From NCBI RefSeq assembly GCF_047372505.1, contig NZ_JBKBEU010000001.1, positions 2,666,001 to 2,730,000 on the forward strand: 64,000 nt of DNA, read 5' to 3'. The notes beneath the pieces were generated by a model, which saw only the letters and a program-made list of their open reading frames with translations, made no database searches and was not told the origin of the DNA. This document shows, piece after piece, positions 61,188 through 64,000 of this stretch. This stretch comes from Phaeobacter cretensis (GTDB lineage: Bacteria; Pseudomonadota; Alphaproteobacteria; Rhodobacterales; Rhodobacteraceae). The first letter of the stretch is position 1. Each line of letters opens with the position of its first letter. Position numbers and translations under genes: made by a program.

Positions 61188-61224
61188 CTCATGATAGCAA
61201 ATGCAAAAAGACCGAGGCTGGCAC

Positions 61225-61710
61225 ATGAGAACCATCAACATTCAGCCAATCTCCGCCGAGGCCTTCGCCTCATACGGTGACCTTATTGATTGCAGCGGCG
61301 CACCGGACAAAATCATCAATCAGGGTTTATGCGGGCGATACCACGACCGCGCTGAACTTGATTTCGGTGATGGGCAGGCCGGGCTCAGCCTGTTCAATGC
61401 CGAACCTCGCGCGCTTCCGATGCCACTGTTGATGATGGAACGCCACCCCGATGGCAGTCAGGCTTTTGTTCCGATGAGCGAAACTGGCTTTCTGGTGATC
61501 GTCGCCGCTGATGAGGACGCAGCCCCGGGCCTGCCAATCGCCTTTGAAACAACACCAGGGCAGGCGATCAACTTCCATCGCGGCACGTGGCACGGAGTGC
61601 TGACACCCCTGAGCGCGCCAGGCTTGTTTGCAGTGGTTGATCGCATCGGACAGGGGGGCAATCTGGAAGAACATTGGTTCGAAAGCCCATATCAGGTGGC
61701 CAGACCCTGA
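61225..61710 (+). CDS. allA: Ureidoglycolate lyase (AllA family)
   Basis: A 161-residue cupin-like enzyme that splits ureidoglycolate into glyoxylate and urea. Motifs are MRTINIQPISAEAFASYGDLID at the start, MERHPDGSQAFVPM (metal-site region) and FHRGTWHGVLTPL. ATG 61225 (GAGG eight bases upstream) is preferred over 61201. It lies 37 bases after the puuE-uraD gene in the same orientation and ends at a strong terminator. Allantoate-degrading enzymes between allantoate and ureidoglycolate are not in this window. Confidence 0.9.
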   Translation: MRTINIQPISAEAFASYGDLIDCSGAPDKIINQGLCGRYHDRAELDFGDGQAGLSLFNAEPRALPMPLLMMERHPDGSQAFVPMSETGFLVIVAADEDAAPGLPIAFETTPGQAINFHRGTWHGVLTPLSAPGLFAVVDRIGQGGNLEEHWFESPYQVARP

Positions 61711-61718
61711 CCAAATTC

Positions 61719-61766
61719 AAAAAGCGCAGCGCTCCTGACAGCGATGCGCTTTTTTCTTTTTTATCA
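61719..61766 (+). terminator. Strong rho-independent terminator after allA
   Basis: AAAAAGCGCA (61719-61728) pairs with TGCGCTTTTT (61745-61754), with an inner CGCT/AGCG stem. The right arm runs into a long uridine tract (TTTTTTCTTTTTTAT). Ends the puuE-uraD/allA transcript. Confidence 0.88.
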
Positions 61767-61877
61767 GCCACTCCACGAAATGAGAGTGTCGAAAACAAGA
61801 CGATAGAAAAACGACAAAACCAAAAACTAGAGACCCCAATCGACGGTCCAATATCTGTAAACAGAGAGGGAAAATAA

Positions 61878-63305
61878 ATGGCCAATGGCTCAATAGGGAC
61901 GCCAGCTCAGCTGCGCGATCCTAACTACACCCCACCGCTGGCAAAGGCGATACCGCTGGGTATTCAGCATGTACTGGCAATGTTCGTATCAAACGTCACT
62001 CCCGCTATCATCGTGGCTGGTGCGGCCGGGTTTGGATTTGGCTCCAACTCGCCTGATTTTCCTGAACTTCTTTACTTGATCCAGATGTCGATGCTGTTTG
62101 CCGGGGCGGCGACCCTATTGCAGACGCTGACAATCGGCCCGGTTGGTGCGGCGTTGCCTATTGTTCAGGGCACCAGCTTTGCGTTCCTGCCGATTATGAT
62201 TCCGCTGGTTGCGGGCAAGGGCGTTGATGCGTTGGCTGCATTGTTTGGCGGGGTGCTGATTGGGGGGCTTTTTCATGCCGCACTGGGTTTGGTGATCGGA
62301 CGTATCCGGTTTGCCCTACCGCCGTTGGTTACTGGTCTGGTGGTCACCATGATTGGCCTTGCGCTGGTCAAGGTGGGCATCCAATACGCCGCCGGCGGGG
62401 TACCTGCGATCGGCACACCTGAATACGGGTCACTGCTCAATTGGTCCGCCGCTTTGGTGGTGATCATCGTTACCCTTGGGCTGAAGTTTTTTACGCGCGG
62501 AATGCTGTCAATCTCAGCGGTGTTGCTGGGACTGGTTGTCGGCTATATCTATGCGATGATGATGGGCATGATCACGGTCGAGGCCATTGGCACGAGCTGG
62601 TCGCGTGCAAGCGCCTTTGCGTTGCCGGTGCCGTTCAAATACGGGATTGAGTTTTCTTTTGCTGCTATCCTCGGCTTCTGTTTGATGGGGCTGGTTTCCG
62701 CCGTGGAAACCGTCGGAGACATCAGCGGGATTGCCCGTGGCGGTGCCGGACGAGAGGCCACCGACAAGGAAATCTCTGGCGCGACCTATGCGGATGGTTT
62801 CGGCTCGGCGCTCGCAGGCGTATTCGGTGGGCTGCCTAATACCTCCTTCAGTCAGAATGTCGGATTGATAGCCATGACCGGCGTGATGAGCCGCCATGTC
62901 GTCACCATCGGGGCACTGTTCCTGATCATCTGCGGATTGGTGCCCAAGGTCGGCGCGATCATCCGTACGATCCCGATCGAGGTGCTGGGCGGCGGTGTCA
63001 TCGTTATGTTTGGCATGGTGGTGGCTGCCGGTATTTCCATGTTGTCGGATGTCGACTGGAACCGCCGAAATATGGTGATCTTTGCGATCTCCCTGTCTAT
63101 CGGGCTGGGGCTTCAGCTGGAGCCCGGGGCAGTGCAGCATCTGCCGGATACGTTGCGTATTCTGATGACATCGGGCTTGTTGCCGGCGGCGTTGATAGCG
63201 GTCGTACTGAACCTAGTGTTGCCAGTCGACCTCGCCAGCGAAGCCACAGAAGAAGTATCGGGTGGCTTGGCCGGGCAGGGGCGCGGCAGCCTGCCAGGGG
63301 AATAA
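61878..63305 (+). CDS. NCS2 family purine (xanthine/urate) permease
   Basis: A 475-residue nucleobase:cation symporter-2 with about 12-14 hydrophobic helices. Family signatures are GIQHVLAMFVSNVTPAII (the helix-1 QH motif), FAAILGFCLMGLVSAVETVGD (the conserved E and D of the substrate site) and NTSFSQNVGLIAMTGVMSRHV, the NAT/NCS2 signature. The ATG has GAGGGAAAA upstream. Next to urate-degradation genes it most likely imports urate or xanthine, although uracil-type NCS2 transporters look similar. It is preceded by the allA terminator, so it has its own promoter within 61767-61877. Confidence 0.9.
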   Translation: MANGSIGTPAQLRDPNYTPPLAKAIPLGIQHVLAMFVSNVTPAIIVAGAAGFGFGSNSPDFPELLYLIQMSMLFAGAATLLQTLTIGPVGAALPIVQGTSFAFLPIMIPLVAGKGVDALAALFGGVLIGGLFHAALGLVIGRIRFALPPLVTGLVVTMIGLALVKVGIQYAAGGVPAIGTPEYGSLLNWSAALVVIIVTLGLKFFTRGMLSISAVLLGLVVGYIYAMMMGMITVEAIGTSWSRASAFALPVPFKYGIEFSFAAILGFCLMGLVSAVETVGDISGIARGGAGREATDKEISGATYADGFGSALAGVFGGLPNTSFSQNVGLIAMTGVMSRHVVTIGALFLIICGLVPKVGAIIRTIPIEVLGGGVIVMFGMVVAAGISMLSDVDWNRRNMVIFAISLSIGLGLQLEPGAVQHLPDTLRILMTSGLLPAALIAVVLNLVLPVDLASEATEEVSGGLAGQGRGSLPGE

Positions 63306-63343
63306 GGCGGATTTCTCTAAACGAACCCCGTTATTAGTAACTT

Positions 63344-63373
63344 GGGGCCGGAGCAGACATGCGCGGCCCCTTT
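63344..63373 (+). terminator. Terminator after the purine permease
   Basis: GGGGCCG (63344-63350) pairs with CGGCCCC (63364-63370), followed by TTTCTTG. It lies 39 bases after the permease stop and before the convergent GAPDH-like gene. Confidence 0.7.
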
Positions 63374-63412
63374 CTTGTATCAGCCAAATTCGCTGATGCA
63401 GTAGTTTTGCCC

Positions 63413-64000
63413 TTATGCGGGTTCCGCCATCAGTCGTGCCATATCCAGCATTCGTGCGGAAAAGCCCCATTCATTGTCATACCACCCAAACAGACGAAGC
63501 TGGCGTTCACCAATGGAACGGGTCTCTGGTCCCGCCAGTATCAACGATTCCGGTCGTGCGCGCAGGTCAGATGAAACCAGCGGGTGATCTGTCCAGCCCA
63601 GAACGGATGAGGCGTCAATCGCATCGTACAGGGTTTTGTTTATACTATCTGCCTGTATCGGACGGGCGGTCTGTACCACCAGATCTACGGCTGACACGCT
63701 TGCGGTTGGGACTCGCACGGCGGCTCCGCTGATCCGTCCGGCAAGATGCGGCAGCACCACGTCGATCAAATGGGTCGCAGAGGTCGTTGTCGGCACCATC
63801 GACAGCGCGCCGGCACGTGATCGTGCAAAATCACCACGCGGCGCATCCACCATCGGCTGCGAACTGGTGTAGCAATGAATGGTCGTCATATGGGCGCTGT
63901 CGATACCGATGAGCGTGTCCAATAGCTTGATAAGCGGCGCCAGCCCATTGGTGGTGCAAGAGGCATTTGAGATGATCATACCTTCACCCAATTCCGCCTC
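63413..64000 (-). CDS. Glyceraldehyde-3-phosphate dehydrogenase-like protein, N-terminus beyond window
   Basis: The frame is open to the right edge (EAELGEGMIISNASCTTNG), so about the first 140 residues with the NAD-binding domain are missing. The visible 195 residues begin just before the catalytic cysteine block NASCTTN, then MTTIHCYTSSQ (general-base histidine, position of VHAYTNDQ), RAGALSMVPTTTSAT, AVRVPTASVSAVDLVV and WYDNEWGFS near the end, all standard GAPDH landmarks. It differs from the common housekeeping form: CTTNG instead of CTTNC, and SQPMVDAPRGD instead of DQ-ILD-PH-D. It may be a secondary or divergent isozyme. Confidence 0.88.
   Translation of the reverse strand, partial: EAELGEGMIISNASCTTNGLAPLIKLLDTLIGIDSAHMTTIHCYTSSQPMVDAPRGDFARSRAGALSMVPTTTSATHLIDVVLPHLAGRISGAAVRVPTASVSAVDLVVQTARPIQADSINKTLYDAIDASSVLGWTDHPLVSSDLRARPESLILAGPETRSIGERQLRLFGWYDNEWGFSARMLDMARLMAEPA

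Overview
The window looks like a chromosomal segment of a marine alphaproteobacterium of the Rhodobacterales (Roseobacter group). This is inferred from a GlpSTPQUV-type glycerol ABC transporter with its DUF2160 partner, a membrane cytochrome-c urate hydroxylase (PuuD), the TamA-TamB pair, many ATGA gene junctions and a moderately high GC content. I cannot name the species. No tRNA, rRNA, CRISPR array, insertion sequence or phage gene was seen.

Layout. 1-2375: a FemAB/BioF2-like acyltransferase cut by the left edge, overlapped by a glycosyltransferase. 2389-7839: a hydroxyproline-degradation locus made of a divergent GntR/FCD repressor, a perfect 16-bp operator palindrome, then deaminase, 4-hydroxyproline 2-epimerase, ketoglutarate-semialdehyde dehydrogenase and a D-amino-acid dehydrogenase. 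8027-10300: a chemoreceptor. 10428-11964: a BlaI/BlaR1-like repressor-protease pair with no beta-lactamase. 12122-18148: a glycerol ABC importer operon (glpV-S-T-P-Q-U) with a terminator-like hairpin after the binding protein. 18475-20529: a THUMP RNA methyltransferase and a DgoK-like sugar-acid kinase.

21200-49374 is a large exopolysaccharide locus: undecaprenyl-phosphate sugar transferase, a BY-kinase-like ATPase with a degenerate P-loop, a Wzz-like protein, a Wzx-like flippase, a Wzy-like polymerase, a WecG-type transferase and five further glycosyltransferases. Inside it lies the most striking element, a seven-gene minus-strand operon (44607 down to 27364) whose six junctions are all 4-base ATGA overlaps. 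It encodes a PKS (KS-AT-KR-DH-ACP-TE), a GT2, a loading-type NRPS (formyltransferase, half condensation domain, adenylation domain split by a luciferase-like monooxygenase, carrier protein), a dedicated phosphopantetheinyl transferase, two paralogous SGNH proteins (the second fused to a GH-A-like barrel) and another GT2. The adenylation pocket reads as glycine. My inference is that this assembly line makes a short, formylated and oxygenated glycyl-polyketide acid that may decorate the polysaccharide.

49540-56543: glucokinase behind a LacI-type palindrome, a small membrane protein, then tamA-tamB. 56796-63305: a urate-degradation cluster containing PuuD, a LysR regulator, 5-hydroxyisourate hydrolase, a PuuE allantoinase fused to OHCU decarboxylase, ureidoglycolate lyase and a purine permease. 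The window ends inside a glyceraldehyde-3-phosphate dehydrogenase-like gene on the minus strand.
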